Shown: positions 28,537 to 38,153, numbered from the stretch's first letter. The stretch is DNA of 64,000 nt from Bradyrhizobium hereditatis (GCF_020329435.1 NZ_JAGKJK010000011.1:215538-279537); one strand, 5' to 3'. Notes: a model not told the origin generated them from the sequence alone. Translations and numbers: made by a program.

Positions 28537-30774
28537 TCAGTTCGCGATCTTGGGTTCTTCAACCTCGTAGTTGACGTAGCCAAATTCGTTGCTGCGAGCG
28601 CCGAAATATTTGTCGTCCAGCTTGTAGACCGTGACCGCAAACGGAGTTTTGTCGATCGTCGTGACGAGCTGCCCGTCGCGGATAATGTAAGTGGCGGTCG
28701 AGCCGGTTACTCCGTTGTGCATTACTTCGAATGATTGCGCGGCACTTGGCGCCTTGTCCGCCACTTCGGTAACGACGCGCCGTCCATCCGCACCATAGAG
28801 GATATCGAAGTTCTTGCCGGTGACAGTGTTACGTACCTTCAGGGTCTTGCCCAGCGCAAATTCCTTTAGCTGGGCCTCGTCGAGCGCCATTGCGCCGCGC
28901 TGTTTCAGCTCGGCCACCGTCAAGCCGCGCGATGCCGTGGCGCGCGCCGTCTCGGACGGGGTGTACCAGATCGGGGATGTCCACGCGCGCTCCTGGATCG
29001 TCGAGGCCACATTGCTTGGCGGCAGCACGCCAAGCTTCTTGGCGTCGTAGGTGCTCCAGCGCGGCGTCGGAATTTGCAGCACGCGGGCGTAGTAAACTGC
29101 CTGCAGTGCGGGATCAAAATCCGGATCGGTCCACACCTGTTTGAGTTCCACCGCGCCGATCGTGTTCTTGTATGTCGCATTCAAGATGTCGACGGTGTTG
29201 CCGACTGGCGGCAGCTTTCCGGTCGCGGGATCAATCTTGCGGCCTCCGGACCATGCCACATCGTAGATCTTCTCAAAGGTCTGACCGTTCTTTGTCCAGC
29301 CTTTGACGATCTGGATGCGGTCAAGGTTGCCGTCCTCGGGATCCTTGACCGCCTGGACGATGAATGACGGCGCCTTGCCCTTTACAGCCGGCAGATCGCC
29401 GCCCATTGGCACGCCGCCCGCATAGGCGACCTTGACCCAGTCCTTTTGCTTGAGCATTTCCGGTTGGTACTCCCAGCCACCGAACAGGCGCACCTTGATT
29501 CGAACGCCGCTAGTGCCGAAGGTTTCCTTCCGCTGCATGGCTTCAAAGATCGACGCGCGCGTATTTTCCTCGGCCCACACGCCGCCCAATCCGGACGTAC
29601 CCGTCTCAAGAATATTCATGCCAGATTCTATCCGGCCCGCGAGGCGACTCTGCGGGGTGGCGTCCATCAGGCCATGGTCGCCGAAGTAGTTGGACTGTGT
29701 GAAGTTGGCGGCGGTGTTGTGGGAATCGCCGGCCCCGACAAAACCGAACTTATAGGGATTGTAGCCGCGGGCGTCCTGCATCGCGAGGCCGTCAAGGTAC
29801 GCCTGGCGAGCGTAGCCACCGATCAATTTGGCGGAGCTGTTATCGATGCCGATCAGGTAGTTCATGATCTCGAAATTGGCGAACTCATCGTTCGGCGAGA
29901 GATCGGGATGGGTTTCAGACGTTCCTTTGACCTGCTTGATTTCGGTCAGCGGCTCGTTGGCCAAGCGCTCCCGAGCCCACGCCGAATCGATCGGGCGGCC
30001 CTTGCCGTCAACGTCGACCGGGAACATCAGGCCGTTGCTGAGGTTGGCGTTGTGCGAGATTGCGAGCACTTCGTTGCCCGCTTTGCGCTGGTCGTTCATC
30101 CAAGCCCAGAGATCCTCCGCCTTGTCGGAATCAAGAGCCGAGAACGGTGCTACCGGCACCTTGGCGCAATCCTTGAAAAAGACATTGCGATGCATGTTTT
30201 GATTGTTGGGCATCGATGTCCACTCATACGCGCAGAATGTCGTGAACTTGCCCGGCTTGTTATACTTGTCGGCAATGGCATTGTTCTGCTGCCAAACCGT
30301 TCCGGCAACCTTTGGGTCGGTCAATTCCTTTATGGGCTGCTGCTTGGCGATCGAAGCTGCCAGGTATTGGAAGACCTTGTTGATCTCCTGCTGCGTCTTT
30401 GCCTTAAGTTTTTGGGCGATCGGAAGCTTACTGATGGGCGAGGATGGATCGTTTGCCAAACTCATCATGCCGGCGTACTCGGAATGATCTGTCACGCCCT
30501 CGAAGTCGAGCGGCCGGCCGATTTTGATCATGTAGCCTGCAGGATGCCTGATCGGCTGGCCAATCGCATATTTGTATGCATCCTCCGGTCCGGCCAGCGT
30601 GTTGCCGATGATGTAAGCGTCAAGAGACCAGCTCGTGTGCTGATGGGTCTGACCGAAATAGGCGTTGCGCTCGGGATTGCGCTGAGCAAACGCAGGTGAT
30701 GCGGCCAGGCCGAAAAGTCCTGCTCCCAGTATCGTCGTGGTGAGAAAACGTTGCCTCCACGTCCTTCGCATCAT
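28537..30774 (-). CDS. DUF3604 exported protein
   Basis: A 745-residue protein with a signal peptide (ending SPAFAQ). The mature part begins NPERNAYFGQTHQHTSWS and contains DFEGVTDHSEYAGMM and GFVGAGDSHNTAANF. These His/Asp motifs are typical of DUF3604, which resembles PHP-type metal-dependent hydrolases; the substrate is not known. Full length for the family. It is followed by the PpiC-type and HupE-like genes and preceded by an HdeA-like gene on the same strand. Confidence 0.9.
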   Translation of the reverse strand: MMRRTWRQRFLTTTILGAGLFGLAASPAFAQRNPERNAYFGQTHQHTSWSLDAYIIGNTLAGPEDAYKYAIGQPIRHPAGYMIKIGRPLDFEGVTDHSEYAGMMSLANDPSSPISKLPIAQKLKAKTQQEINKVFQYLAASIAKQQPIKELTDPKVAGTVWQQNNAIADKYNKPGKFTTFCAYEWTSMPNNQNMHRNVFFKDCAKVPVAPFSALDSDKAEDLWAWMNDQRKAGNEVLAISHNANLSNGLMFPVDVDGKGRPIDSAWARERLANEPLTEIKQVKGTSETHPDLSPNDEFANFEIMNYLIGIDNSSAKLIGGYARQAYLDGLAMQDARGYNPYKFGFVGAGDSHNTAANFTQSNYFGDHGLMDATPQSRLAGRIESGMNILETGTSGLGGVWAEENTRASIFEAMQRKETFGTSGVRIKVRLFGGWEYQPEMLKQKDWVKVAYAGGVPMGGDLPAVKGKAPSFIVQAVKDPEDGNLDRIQIVKGWTKNGQTFEKIYDVAWSGGRKIDPATGKLPPVGNTVDILNATYKNTIGAVELKQVWTDPDFDPALQAVYYARVLQIPTPRWSTYDAKKLGVLPPSNVASTIQERAWTSPIWYTPSETARATASRGLTVAELKQRGAMALDEAQLKEFALGKTLKVRNTVTGKNFDILYGADGRRVVTEVADKAPSAAQSFEVMHNGVTGSTATYIIRDGQLVTTIDKTPFAVTVYKLDDKYFGARSNEFGYVNYEVEEPKIAN

Positions 30775-30857
30775 CGTCTCCTACCGCATTGCCCGAATCG
30801 GCCGGGGGTCTCGACCTATCATCGACGCATCGTAACTTCGTCGTCGACGAATTCCAA

Positions 30858-31214
30858 TCACTGCTTCATCTTGATGCCCTTCTCGGCGCGGTAGGCCTTG
30901 AAGACCACATCGATCGCTTCAATGACTTTCTTGTCCCGGTTGGCCTTACAGTGGACGATGACTTCGTGTTCGAGGGCCTTGGCCCGGTCGACCTCCATCA
31001 TGTGCTTCTTGGCGAGGCCGTTGTACCAGCCGCTGTACCAGGCGGTCAGGTAATCGGCGTCTTCCTGAAAGGTGTTCGCCAATTGTGCGCAGGTCAGCTT
31101 TTGAACGTCGATGTAGCCGTTGCTGTCCGCGTAGGTCTTGAGTTCGACCTGGGCGTAAGCGGGTGCTGCAAGAGCGATGACCGCGCAGCATAAGATTGAA
31201 CTCTTTCCGATCAC
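30858..31214 (-). CDS. HdeA-family periplasmic protein
   Basis: A 118-residue protein: signal peptide (to APAYAQ), then an all-helical domain with Cys in LTCAQLANTF and HCKANRDKK, the pair that forms the HdeA disulfide. HdeA-type proteins are acid-activated periplasmic chaperones in enterobacteria; rhizobial members are less studied. The start is GTG at 31214 with AAGGAAAA upstream. Its place beside DUF3604 and a PpiC-type isomerase fits an envelope-stress role, which is inferred. Confidence 0.8.
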   Translation of the reverse strand: MIGKSSILCCAVIALAAPAYAQVELKTYADSNGYIDVQKLTCAQLANTFQEDADYLTAWYSGWYNGLAKKHMMEVDRAKALEHEVIVHCKANRDKKVIEAIDVVFKAYRAEKGIKMKQ

Positions 31215-31376
31215 TGGATTTTCCTTCGTTGACGATGTTGCGTCTCAATTTCTGATCAGGAACGGTCAACTGACCGGCGTTAGCCTCATCCTCGCGACGC
31301 CGAGCGCGAGATTGGCGCCGACCTAACCTTCCATCGGGGCGCGGTCGCCCGCGCTCCGACCCTGTGCGAGGCACTA

Positions 31377-31667
31377 TTACGGGCAGACGGTGACAATCCT
31401 GCCGTAGGCATCCGCCACCTGCCTGCATGCGGGCGCGACTACCGCTGCACCGGCGGCGGCCGCGCCGACGGCCACCGCGCGGCGTGTGGTGCGCCGGGCA
31501 ACGCCGGCATAACTCATCGGCGTCAAAGGGCGTCCGATCCGTGCTTCGGCAGACGATACGAGCGATGATCGCGAATCCACCGGCAACTGGCCGCTCCACA
31601 CCAGTGCTGCACCCCCGGTGATGGCCGCAACCGAGAGGCGGACGATCGCTTTCGATAGCCGTGTCAT
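31377..31667 (-). CDS. Small exported hypothetical protein
   Basis: A 96-residue protein. It has an N-terminal hydrophobic segment (VRLSVAAITGGAALVW), then RRTTRR and a second Ala/Gly/Val-rich segment (AVAVGAAAAGAAVVAPAC), and ends with two Cys (80 and 95). Its ATG overlaps the stop of the DUF2092 gene in the ATGA arrangement at 31664-31667, so the two are translationally coupled. The family is not recognised; a small membrane or exported partner of the DUF2092 protein is likely. Confidence 0.65.
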   Translation of the reverse strand: MTRLSKAIVRLSVAAITGGAALVWSGQLPVDSRSSLVSSAEARIGRPLTPMSYAGVARRTTRRAVAVGAAAAGAAVVAPACRQVADAYGRIVTVCP

Positions 31668-32476
31668 TTCTTTCCTCCTGCGTTCGCGGTGCCGTGCGGC
31701 ACTTCGTCGATATCACCGAGATCGCTGAGAGCGATCTTCTTTGCGGACGATTCCGGCTTGAAGGCAAAGGCATCTGCCGGCACATCGGTCTTCCATTCCT
31801 TGATACGCAGCGTGTATTGCGGTGCTTCGGCTATGCCCTTGCTAGTGATCACGTATTTGCGCGGGATCGGCCGCGCCCCGGATTCGATCCAGATTTGCCA
31901 GTCGGTCTCGACGTTGCGGAATGCCAAATGATCGCATTCGACTCCATCGATGACGCCCTTGCCGATCACAGCGCCTTCGACAACGTCGGCCATCATGACG
32001 TTGTAGACGTCCGGAAGCAGGAGGTCGGCTCCCGGGGCCACGACACCGTGCCGATCGCGCAGTACATCGATCAATTGATCGGCCGTCCCTGGAGCATCGA
32101 TCTGGGCGTAATCCTTGGCGTCCTTGTTGTTTACGGTCAGCATCTTGCCATCGAATACGATCTCGATGTCGCGGTATCCCCCCGTTCGGGTGGCACGCAG
32201 CTTGTCCGGACGGCTCAACTGCACCTGGCCGGAACTGGTGAATTGGATCTTCTGCAGATTGGAGGTAATCACCTCGATATCGGAGTCGAACGTGACCGAT
32301 ATGGTCTTCTGGCCCGCGACGTAGTCAGACATCGCCTTGAGAAGCTTGTCGGCGTCGCTGCCTTGTGCGCGAGCCTGGGGAATGAGCGAAATGCCCATAG
32401 TCAAGATCGTGCCGATCAAGCTCGGCCATCGAGCCACTCGGCCGATCGAGTTGTCTGCGGCGTCCTTCATCTTCAT
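31664..32476 (-). CDS. DUF2092 periplasmic protein
   Basis: A 270-residue protein with a signal peptide (ending PQARAQ). The body fits DUF2092: LLKAMSDYVAGQKTISVTFD, LSRPDKLRATRTGG and DVECDHL-like LAFRNVETDWQIW. The fold resembles LolA/LolB-like lipoprotein carriers (inferred). It is coupled to the small exported gene downstream by a four-base stop/start overlap and follows the DUF1254 pair. Confidence 0.85.
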   Translation of the reverse strand: MKMKDAADNSIGRVARWPSLIGTILTMGISLIPQARAQGSDADKLLKAMSDYVAGQKTISVTFDSDIEVITSNLQKIQFTSSGQVQLSRPDKLRATRTGGYRDIEIVFDGKMLTVNNKDAKDYAQIDAPGTADQLIDVLRDRHGVVAPGADLLLPDVYNVMMADVVEGAVIGKGVIDGVECDHLAFRNVETDWQIWIESGARPIPRKYVITSKGIAEAPQYTLRIKEWKTDVPADAFAFKPESSAKKIALSDLGDIDEVPHGTANAGGKK

Positions 32477-32706
32477 CGCCTTTCTGCTTGTTTGTTCAGC
32501 GGCCGAATCGCCGTCAAGAATGCGTGTCGACCAAGGTTTTTAGGTACGATTCGACCGGTCGTTGATAAGATAAAACCCACTCCGCATTACGCAGTGCAAA
32601 ATGATCTGTCGGCGCAGCGGCGTCTTGCCATTTCGCGCCAATCATTCCGAGGCAAGTTTAATCATTTCGAAGTAATCAGAGGCGCTTCCCTGCCGGTTGG
32701 CGGGCC

Positions 32707-34140
32707 TCAATTTGCAGCCATGATCGCCGGCGGCTTCCATGTTCCTTCGCCCGGCGGAAGGATCGATGGCGGCTCGGCCTTCGGCCAGTAAAGACGCATG
32801 ACCAGGTAGATCGGGCCATTTGGAGCGGGCAGCCAGTTGGCCTCCTTGTCGGCGCCCGGTGACTTGTTCTGGATGTAAAGCGTCAGCGAGCCGTCGGCGT
32901 TTGTTTTCATGCTGGGCAGCATCGGCGAATTGATCAGATAGCGGTTGATCGGGTTTTCGATCAGCAACTGGGTTTTGCCGTCATACATGGTCAGCGACCA
33001 GAACGCGTTCACGGGCGGGAGTTGGTCCGCCGGGAACGTCAACGTGTAGTTCTTTTTGCTGCCATCGAGCGCTTGACCGTTGCCGTCGACGCGCGTGAGC
33101 GGGTACATCGCCTCCGCCGCGTCGTTGCCGTAGATGCCCGCCTGCGCCGCGGCGGCGCGCTTCAACCAGTCGCCGTTGTAGTGGGCGCTGTCGCCAGGTA
33201 GCGAACTGATCCGCCAGCCGTTGACATCCTTGCCGACATTGGCGACGGCCTCGTCAACCTTGCGCTGGCCTTCCTTCATGCCGAGGCCGACTTCCAGCTT
33301 GTCCTCCAGCGAGAGGTCCTTGAAGTTGAAGGTCTTGCCCGGGCCGACGCCGATGCGTGCAAGCTGGGCGCGTATCTCCTTCTCGTTCTCCTGGACAGGC
33401 GCGAACTGCAATGCGAAGTCGAGGTATTCGAAGAAGTTCGTCTTTACGAGCTCCTTGTCAATTTTCGGAAAGTCGATGGCCGCCGAGGCAGTCGTCGTCG
33501 GCTGTTTCAGGTAGGCTGAAAGCGTCTGCGCCTTGTAGCCGGCCTGGACCTTCTTCACACCATCGAGGTCGTCCGGATTGAAAAGCTGGGTGCGATATCC
33601 GGCCAGCGAAAATTGCGTGCTCGATCGGAACACCTTCTTGATCCCGGGTGGGGTCGCGCCCTTCCAGTCCGGCCCGACCACCATGTAGTCGCCTGCTTCG
33701 CTTCCCGTGGCACGGCTTCCGATATAACCGTAATTGTAGGTATTGCCGTCGCAGAGCATGACTGAATAGTAACGCTTGGGATCCACCGCCGGGACCGAGA
33801 GGACGATCGGCTCTGCTCGCAGGTCCATCCATACGAACGAATAGGGTGTGTCGCTGTTTGGCGTTACGATGGCTGTGTCTTTATAGGTGTATACGTTAGG
33901 TTCATTCTTGATCTGATTGAACGGAGCCTTGAACTGTCCGGAGTTGCGATCGATGGCATATTCGTACATCACCGCGTAGTTCATCACGATCGGCAAGCCG
34001 TAGATGAATCCCGCCTCGGCAATGTCCTTCGCCTTGAAGAAGCCCGGTCGGTCCTGCGCCAGAGCCGGGAAGGATTTTGCCGTCGTCGCTGTCATTGCCG
34101 CCAAGGCAGCGGAACGAAGAAGGTCGCGTTTCGTTAGCAT
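32707..34140 (-). CDS. DUF1254/DUF1214 exported protein (downstream copy)
   Basis: About 477 residues. The N-terminus MLTKRDLLRSAALAAM has the look of a Sec or Tat-type signal (KR rather than RR) and ends FPALAQ. The DUF1254 domain (about 35-160: GFIYGLPIVMNYAVMY, NSDTPYSFVWMDL) is followed by the DUF1214 domain (about 340-475: FPADQLPPVNAFWSLTMYDG, NRYLINSP). The function of the family is unknown. It is a paralog of the upstream gene at 34240. The ATG at 34140 is preferred over 34155. Confidence 0.88.
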   Translation of the reverse strand: MLTKRDLLRSAALAAMTATTAKSFPALAQDRPGFFKAKDIAEAGFIYGLPIVMNYAVMYEYAIDRNSGQFKAPFNQIKNEPNVYTYKDTAIVTPNSDTPYSFVWMDLRAEPIVLSVPAVDPKRYYSVMLCDGNTYNYGYIGSRATGSEAGDYMVVGPDWKGATPPGIKKVFRSSTQFSLAGYRTQLFNPDDLDGVKKVQAGYKAQTLSAYLKQPTTTASAAIDFPKIDKELVKTNFFEYLDFALQFAPVQENEKEIRAQLARIGVGPGKTFNFKDLSLEDKLEVGLGMKEGQRKVDEAVANVGKDVNGWRISSLPGDSAHYNGDWLKRAAAAQAGIYGNDAAEAMYPLTRVDGNGQALDGSKKNYTLTFPADQLPPVNAFWSLTMYDGKTQLLIENPINRYLINSPMLPSMKTNADGSLTLYIQNKSPGADKEANWLPAPNGPIYLVMRLYWPKAEPPSILPPGEGTWKPPAIMAAN

Positions 34141-34239
34141 CGAACCTCTCCTCATCCAGAAATCGGGTTTGGGATTTCATATCTGAAGCGTTGCAAACCG
34201 GCGGCCGGCGGAAGGTCGGCCGCCGCGTTTCTGTCACTC

Positions 34240-35703
34240 TTATTGGGCCGACAAGCCGACCGTCGTTTGCGTCTTCACAACCGGCGGGGGATTCCATTTT
34301 CCGGTCAGCGCCTCCGACTTCGGACTGTAGAGACGCATGGTCAGATTGAAGGGTCCCTTCGGTGCCGGAAGCCAGTTGGCTTCCTTGTCCTTGCCCGGGT
34401 GCTCGTTCTGGAAGTAGAGATCGAGCGAACCGTCGGCATTGTACTTGAACGGCATCCAGCTAGAGACGGCGAAGCGGTTCAGGACGTTACCGACTTGGAA
34501 TCCTTCCGAATCGTAAAGGGTGATCGACCAGAACGCATGCGTCGGAGGGGCGGCGCCCTTCTCGAATGTGATCGTGTATTTGTTCGCGCCATCGAGCGGC
34601 TTGCCGGATTCGTCGCCGAGATTGAGCGGATAAATGGCGTCCTCGGGCAGGTTTGCACCGAGTCCAACCTGAGCGACGATCGCCCGCTTCAAATAGTAGT
34701 TGCCGTAAACGCCCATCGTGTCGGTGTTCATCGACCAGCCATTCGCAACCCGCGCCAGCGTCGGTAACTTCCAGGCCATCAGTTTCTGCGCGTCCTGCGG
34801 TGCGGTCTCCAGGGCTCTCTGCACGGCCGGATCGAGCTTGCCGATGTCAAAGCTCTTGCCCGGCTCGATGCCAATCTTCTTCATCTGCGCGATGATCGGC
34901 TGGTCGGTGACATGCGGCGGATGAAGCTTGAGGAGCTCGGCGGCATTGGCGAAATACACGCCCGCCGTCATGGTATCGACCTGAGTCTTTGGCGGCGTCT
35001 TCATGTCGATGCTTGGGTCGATCTTCACCTCGACCGGCTTCGGTGTCTTGCCGAATTCTGAAAGCAGGGTGACCTTGTAGCCGGCCTGGATCTTGTGAAC
35101 CGCGGCGTAGTCCGCCGGGCCGTCCGTCTTGGTGCGGCCAATGACCCAGACATAGGGCGTTGGCGCTTCGATCCGTTGCGTGTCCTTTGGAAGCTTGAAC
35201 TCCTCGGCAAATCTTTCGCGCAGGTCCGGCCTCCATCCTGGGGGAGTGATCAGGAACGTCCCGGCCTTGGTGCCCGTCGTCCGCCAGCCGGGTGACGCAA
35301 AGACATCGGTCCACATGTCGAGCATCGGCAATAGATAGTAGCGTCCATTGGTGTCCGGAACGGAAATGACGACGGGCTCCTTGGTCATGTCCAGCCATGA
35401 GGCGGAATACAACGTATCGAAGTTGGTTCGCACGACACCCTTGAAGTCCGCCGGCGGGTATTCGCGCACGTTAACGAACGTATTCATCGGACCCTTGAAA
35501 GGTTCTTTGCCTGGTTCGACGTTTGTAAATTGCTTGCGGGACACGTCCATCGACATGATGGGGTAGAAGTAAATGTAGGCGTCGACTGCGATTGCATGCG
35601 CCTCCTCTTCGGTGATAGCCGGCGCCGCCTGGGCCAGCGCGGCGGGTGCTGTCGCCGCACCAAGGCAGAGAGACAATGTCAGTGGCAGGATTCCTCGAAA
35701 CAT
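34240..35703 (-). CDS. DUF1254/DUF1214 exported protein (upstream copy)
   Basis: A 487-residue protein with a Sec signal peptide (to PAALAQ), a DUF1254 domain (about 30-170: AVDAYIYFYPIMSMDVSRK, NFDTLYSASWLDMTKEPVV) and a DUF1214 domain near the C-terminus (APPTHAFWSITLYDSEG, YFQNEHPGKDKEANWLPAP). It is 100 bases upstream of its paralog. A GC-rich inverted repeat (about 34199-34226) lies between them and could reduce downstream transcription. Confidence 0.88.
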   Translation of the reverse strand: MFRGILPLTLSLCLGAATAPAALAQAAPAITEEEAHAIAVDAYIYFYPIMSMDVSRKQFTNVEPGKEPFKGPMNTFVNVREYPPADFKGVVRTNFDTLYSASWLDMTKEPVVISVPDTNGRYYLLPMLDMWTDVFASPGWRTTGTKAGTFLITPPGWRPDLRERFAEEFKLPKDTQRIEAPTPYVWVIGRTKTDGPADYAAVHKIQAGYKVTLLSEFGKTPKPVEVKIDPSIDMKTPPKTQVDTMTAGVYFANAAELLKLHPPHVTDQPIIAQMKKIGIEPGKSFDIGKLDPAVQRALETAPQDAQKLMAWKLPTLARVANGWSMNTDTMGVYGNYYLKRAIVAQVGLGANLPEDAIYPLNLGDESGKPLDGANKYTITFEKGAAPPTHAFWSITLYDSEGFQVGNVLNRFAVSSWMPFKYNADGSLDLYFQNEHPGKDKEANWLPAPKGPFNLTMRLYSPKSEALTGKWNPPPVVKTQTTVGLSAQ

Positions 35704-35855
35704 GTCGAACCTCCTCTTCTAATGTGTCGATTATTAACTTGCGGCTTCGTTCAATTCTCCTTGTGCGCCATCCCTTGATGGTCGCGCGACGCTTCTTTCG
35801 GTGGGCTGATCGGCAATGATATTGCCGGGGCGGCGTCGCGCGCGTGCCTTCTCGT

Positions 35856-36092
35856 TCAGTAATAGGATGCCACGCCGGGCAAAGTGAGCGTGTCGCCCTG
35901 CAACGCCACGCCGCGAGAGTTCAGCACGAACAGCAAGGGCACGATCTCAGGTTTGACCGGAGCAGATGGCGTGCCGATTGATTTCATGAAGGGCGGGGCT
36001 GCCGCGTGCTGAGCAATCGCTGCTTCGGGCCCGTACAACGTTGCAGTTATGGCAAGAATTCCGAAAATCTGATTCAAGCTTATGATACGCAT
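35856..36092 (-). CDS. Small exported hypothetical protein
   Basis: About 78 residues from the ATG at 36092: signal peptide (IISLNQIFGILAITATLYG to AAIAQ), then a short Pro-rich mature part with LLFVLNSRGVALQGDTLTL. No family recognised. It is the first gene, by position, of the minus-strand envelope block ending near 24.9 kb. Confidence 0.55.
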   Translation of the reverse strand: MRIISLNQIFGILAITATLYGPEAAIAQHAAAPPFMKSIGTPSAPVKPEIVPLLFVLNSRGVALQGDTLTLPGVASYY

Positions 36093-36149
36093 GACAACAT
36101 TCCATCTGCAAAATCGACTAAGCGATTTGAAGCATTCGCGCTTGGGCAC

Positions 36150-36587
36150 CCAAGGGTGCGCATTTGCAAGAGAACGTGCTACGCGTTCGCAAACGCCGAG
36201 AGGCGTATGCAGATTAGAAAAATGGGTATTGGAAAAGTGATGCCACGGGCTAACGATGCCGCTTCAGCTACCTCCACGCGCGTTACGTTAGCACGGGTGT
36301 GAAATGCGGTCTAGCTATCTTAGCGGGTGCCCTTGCCGAGGAGCCTTTCTTGCGACGTTTGTCGCGCTTTTCCAATGTGTCTCACGCGCTGGTACGGCGC
36401 GTGTGCGATCCGCCGAACGGTCAGCGACGCTTACTTGGCCGAGGCAAAATGCGCGCACAAAGAACGTGCTGCGCGATTCCGATAATCAATTTAAGCATAC
36501 CTGTGTGGGATCGCGTCTATGATGCGGCGGTGGCACTCAGGTGTGCGGCAGCAAGAATTTACAACTTTAAGTATTTGGAATCCAGCG
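36150..36587. other. Intergenic stretch, no confident gene
   Basis: Frames here lack family matches and ribosome sites. AT content is higher than in the flanks. Around 36572-36589 a sequence resembles the left arm of the island dyad repeat (TATTTGGAATCC-AGCGAT) but the right arm is missing. Confidence 0.4.
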
Positions 36588-36920
36588 ATGCAGAAAATAA
36601 TCGAATTCTCTGACATGGCATCATCCGGCCGTCGTGCCGCTCCCTCTGGTCAGCCGGGCGCAAGCCCTTCCCCGTCGGCGCCGCCGTCGATCGAGCCGAT
36701 CTGGGCCGTGGTCGATTCATTGTCCCGCACCCTCGAATGCATCAAGGCGATGTGCGCGACAGCTCCAAGCGGACCGATCCGCGACAAGCTGGAGATCGAA
36801 CGCACCAATCTCGTGATCGGGCTGTTCGTCGCGCGGATCGCGGCGATGCGGGTCAGCGCGGGCGAAACCGCGGCGGAGGCTTTGGCTGAGCAGAGTTTCC
36901 CGATCGCAAAGCGCGGGTGA
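36588..36920 (+). CDS. Hypothetical cytoplasmic protein
   Basis: About 110 residues from the ATG at 36588, or 101 from the one at 36615. A Pro/Ser/Ala-rich N-terminal part is followed by a helical region IEPIWAVVDSLSRTLECIKA and NLVIGLFVARIAAMRVSAGE. No signal peptide and no recognised family. It is convergent with the cupin gene, 11 bases away. Confidence 0.55.
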   Translation: MQKIIEFSDMASSGRRAAPSGQPGASPSPSAPPSIEPIWAVVDSLSRTLECIKAMCATAPSGPIRDKLEIERTNLVIGLFVARIAAMRVSAGETAAEALAEQSFPIAKRG

Positions 36921-36931
36921 GGCAAGCCGTT

Positions 36932-37465
36932 CTATCGCGCGCCGCGTTTCCACAGCCGCACCAGCGGCCCGTCCTCGCCGCGCACCGGATCGGTTTTCGG
37001 CAGCTTCACTTCGGGGATCGTCTTCAGCGCCTTGGCATGGTTCTCCGGCGTCGGCCGCGTGATCTGCATCGGCGGTCCGGGCGGATAGGCGCCGACCACG
37101 CAGAAGTCCGGGCTGGCGGATACGCATTGATGCCCGGTGCCAGCCGGCAGGATGGCGACGTCGCCGGCCATGATCTCGAGCTCCTTGCCGCTGGTACCAC
37201 CGAAACGAACACGCGCGCGGCCACGGGCAACGCCGAGCACCTCATGCACGGTGGCGTGGTAGTGCACATAATCATAGACGCCGTTGCGCCACATCGCGCC
37301 CCAGCCATTGGCGCCGAACAATCCCTCGATGGTCTTCTCCGGATGATCGTTGGCAACGTCCACTGCGCCTTTGTAGACCAGGAACGGCAGGGGATTGTTG
37401 GGCACGAGGCCGTCACCTTCGAAGACGAATGTGAGCGGCTCGATATCGGCGTTGACGACGGACAT
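36932..37465 (-). CDS. YjlB-like cupin protein
   Basis: A 177-residue single cupin. Metal-ligand motif 1 reads HYHATVHEVLGVARG and motif 2 covers AGDVAILPAGTGHQCV. An N-terminal segment GLVPNNPLPFLVYKGAVD is typical of YjlB-type cupins, whose function is unknown. Metal binding through two or three His and a Glu is likely from the motif. Confidence 0.85.
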   Translation of the reverse strand: MSVVNADIEPLTFVFEGDGLVPNNPLPFLVYKGAVDVANDHPEKTIEGLFGANGWGAMWRNGVYDYVHYHATVHEVLGVARGRARVRFGGTSGKELEIMAGDVAILPAGTGHQCVSASPDFCVVGAYPPGPPMQITRPTPENHAKALKTIPEVKLPKTDPVRGEDGPLVRLWKRGAR

Positions 37466-37489
37466 GGTTGTTCTCCGAAAGTCCCGGCA

Positions 37490-37612
37490 ACCATTGGACC
37501 CTCATGGTGAGGAGGCGCGCAGCGCCGTCTCGAACCACGAGGCCCGGCTGGTGCCACTCATCCTTCGAGACGCGGCTGACGCCGCTCCTCTGGATGAGTT
37601 CTGACACAATAG
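37490..37612. repeat. Dispersed intergenic repeat (Cys-arm type)
   Basis: A region with CTCATGGTGAGGAGGCGCGCAG-type half and TCATCCTTCGAGACGCGGCT-type half in inverted arrangement, as often found between Bradyrhizobium genes. It separates the cupin and thioesterase genes. Confidence 0.45.
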
Positions 37613-37652
37613 GATTAGTGGCATCCTACACTTTCAAACCGACGCCAGCGCC

Positions 37653-38153
37653 TCATGTTCCCTTCGGAATCTCGAAAACCAGGCACGTCGTCGTGGCATG
37701 CGCGAGCAGGCGACCATTGGCATCGGTGATGCGCGCCTCCGCGGTCGCGGCGCGGCGGCCGACGCTGAGCGTCTTGCCCTCGGTGCGGACCGGGCCGGTA
37801 TCCTTGGTCATGCCCTTGATGAAGGAAATCTTGAATTCCAGGGTGGTGTAGCCGGTGCCGGCGGGCAAGGCGGTGTGAACGGCAAGTCCCATCGCAGAAT
37901 CCAGGAGGATCGCGGCGTAGCCGCCATGCACCGAGCCGATCGGATTGTAATGCCGGAAGCCCGGAACGCTGTGGAAGATGACGTGGCCCTTCTCGGCGGT
38001 GGAGTCGAACGGCTCCACATTCTGCATGATCGGCGGTGCGGGGAGCTTGCCTTCGAAGATGGCGCGGACGAAGTCGAGCCCGGACATCGCCGCCATGATG
38101 TGCGTCGGCGTCACGCCGTATTCGACGGTGGGGGCGGTGGGCTCGTTGTGCAT
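37653..38153 (-). CDS. PaaI-family thioesterase
   Basis: A 166-residue hotdog-fold protein. The PaaI-type motif IGSVHGGYAAILLDSAMGLA carries the HGG loop and catalytic Asp; the strand YTTLEFKISFIKGM follows. It probably hydrolyses an acyl- or aryl-CoA. No pathway neighbour identifies the substrate. Confidence 0.87.
   Translation of the reverse strand: MHNEPTAPTVEYGVTPTHIMAAMSGLDFVRAIFEGKLPAPPIMQNVEPFDSTAEKGHVIFHSVPGFRHYNPIGSVHGGYAAILLDSAMGLAVHTALPAGTGYTTLEFKISFIKGMTKDTGPVRTEGKTLSVGRRAATAEARITDANGRLLAHATTTCLVFEIPKGT

Noticed and set aside
36572..36589. Possible fourth copy of the island dyad repeat
   Set aside because: Only the left arm matches; the right arm GATTCC is missing, so chance is likely.
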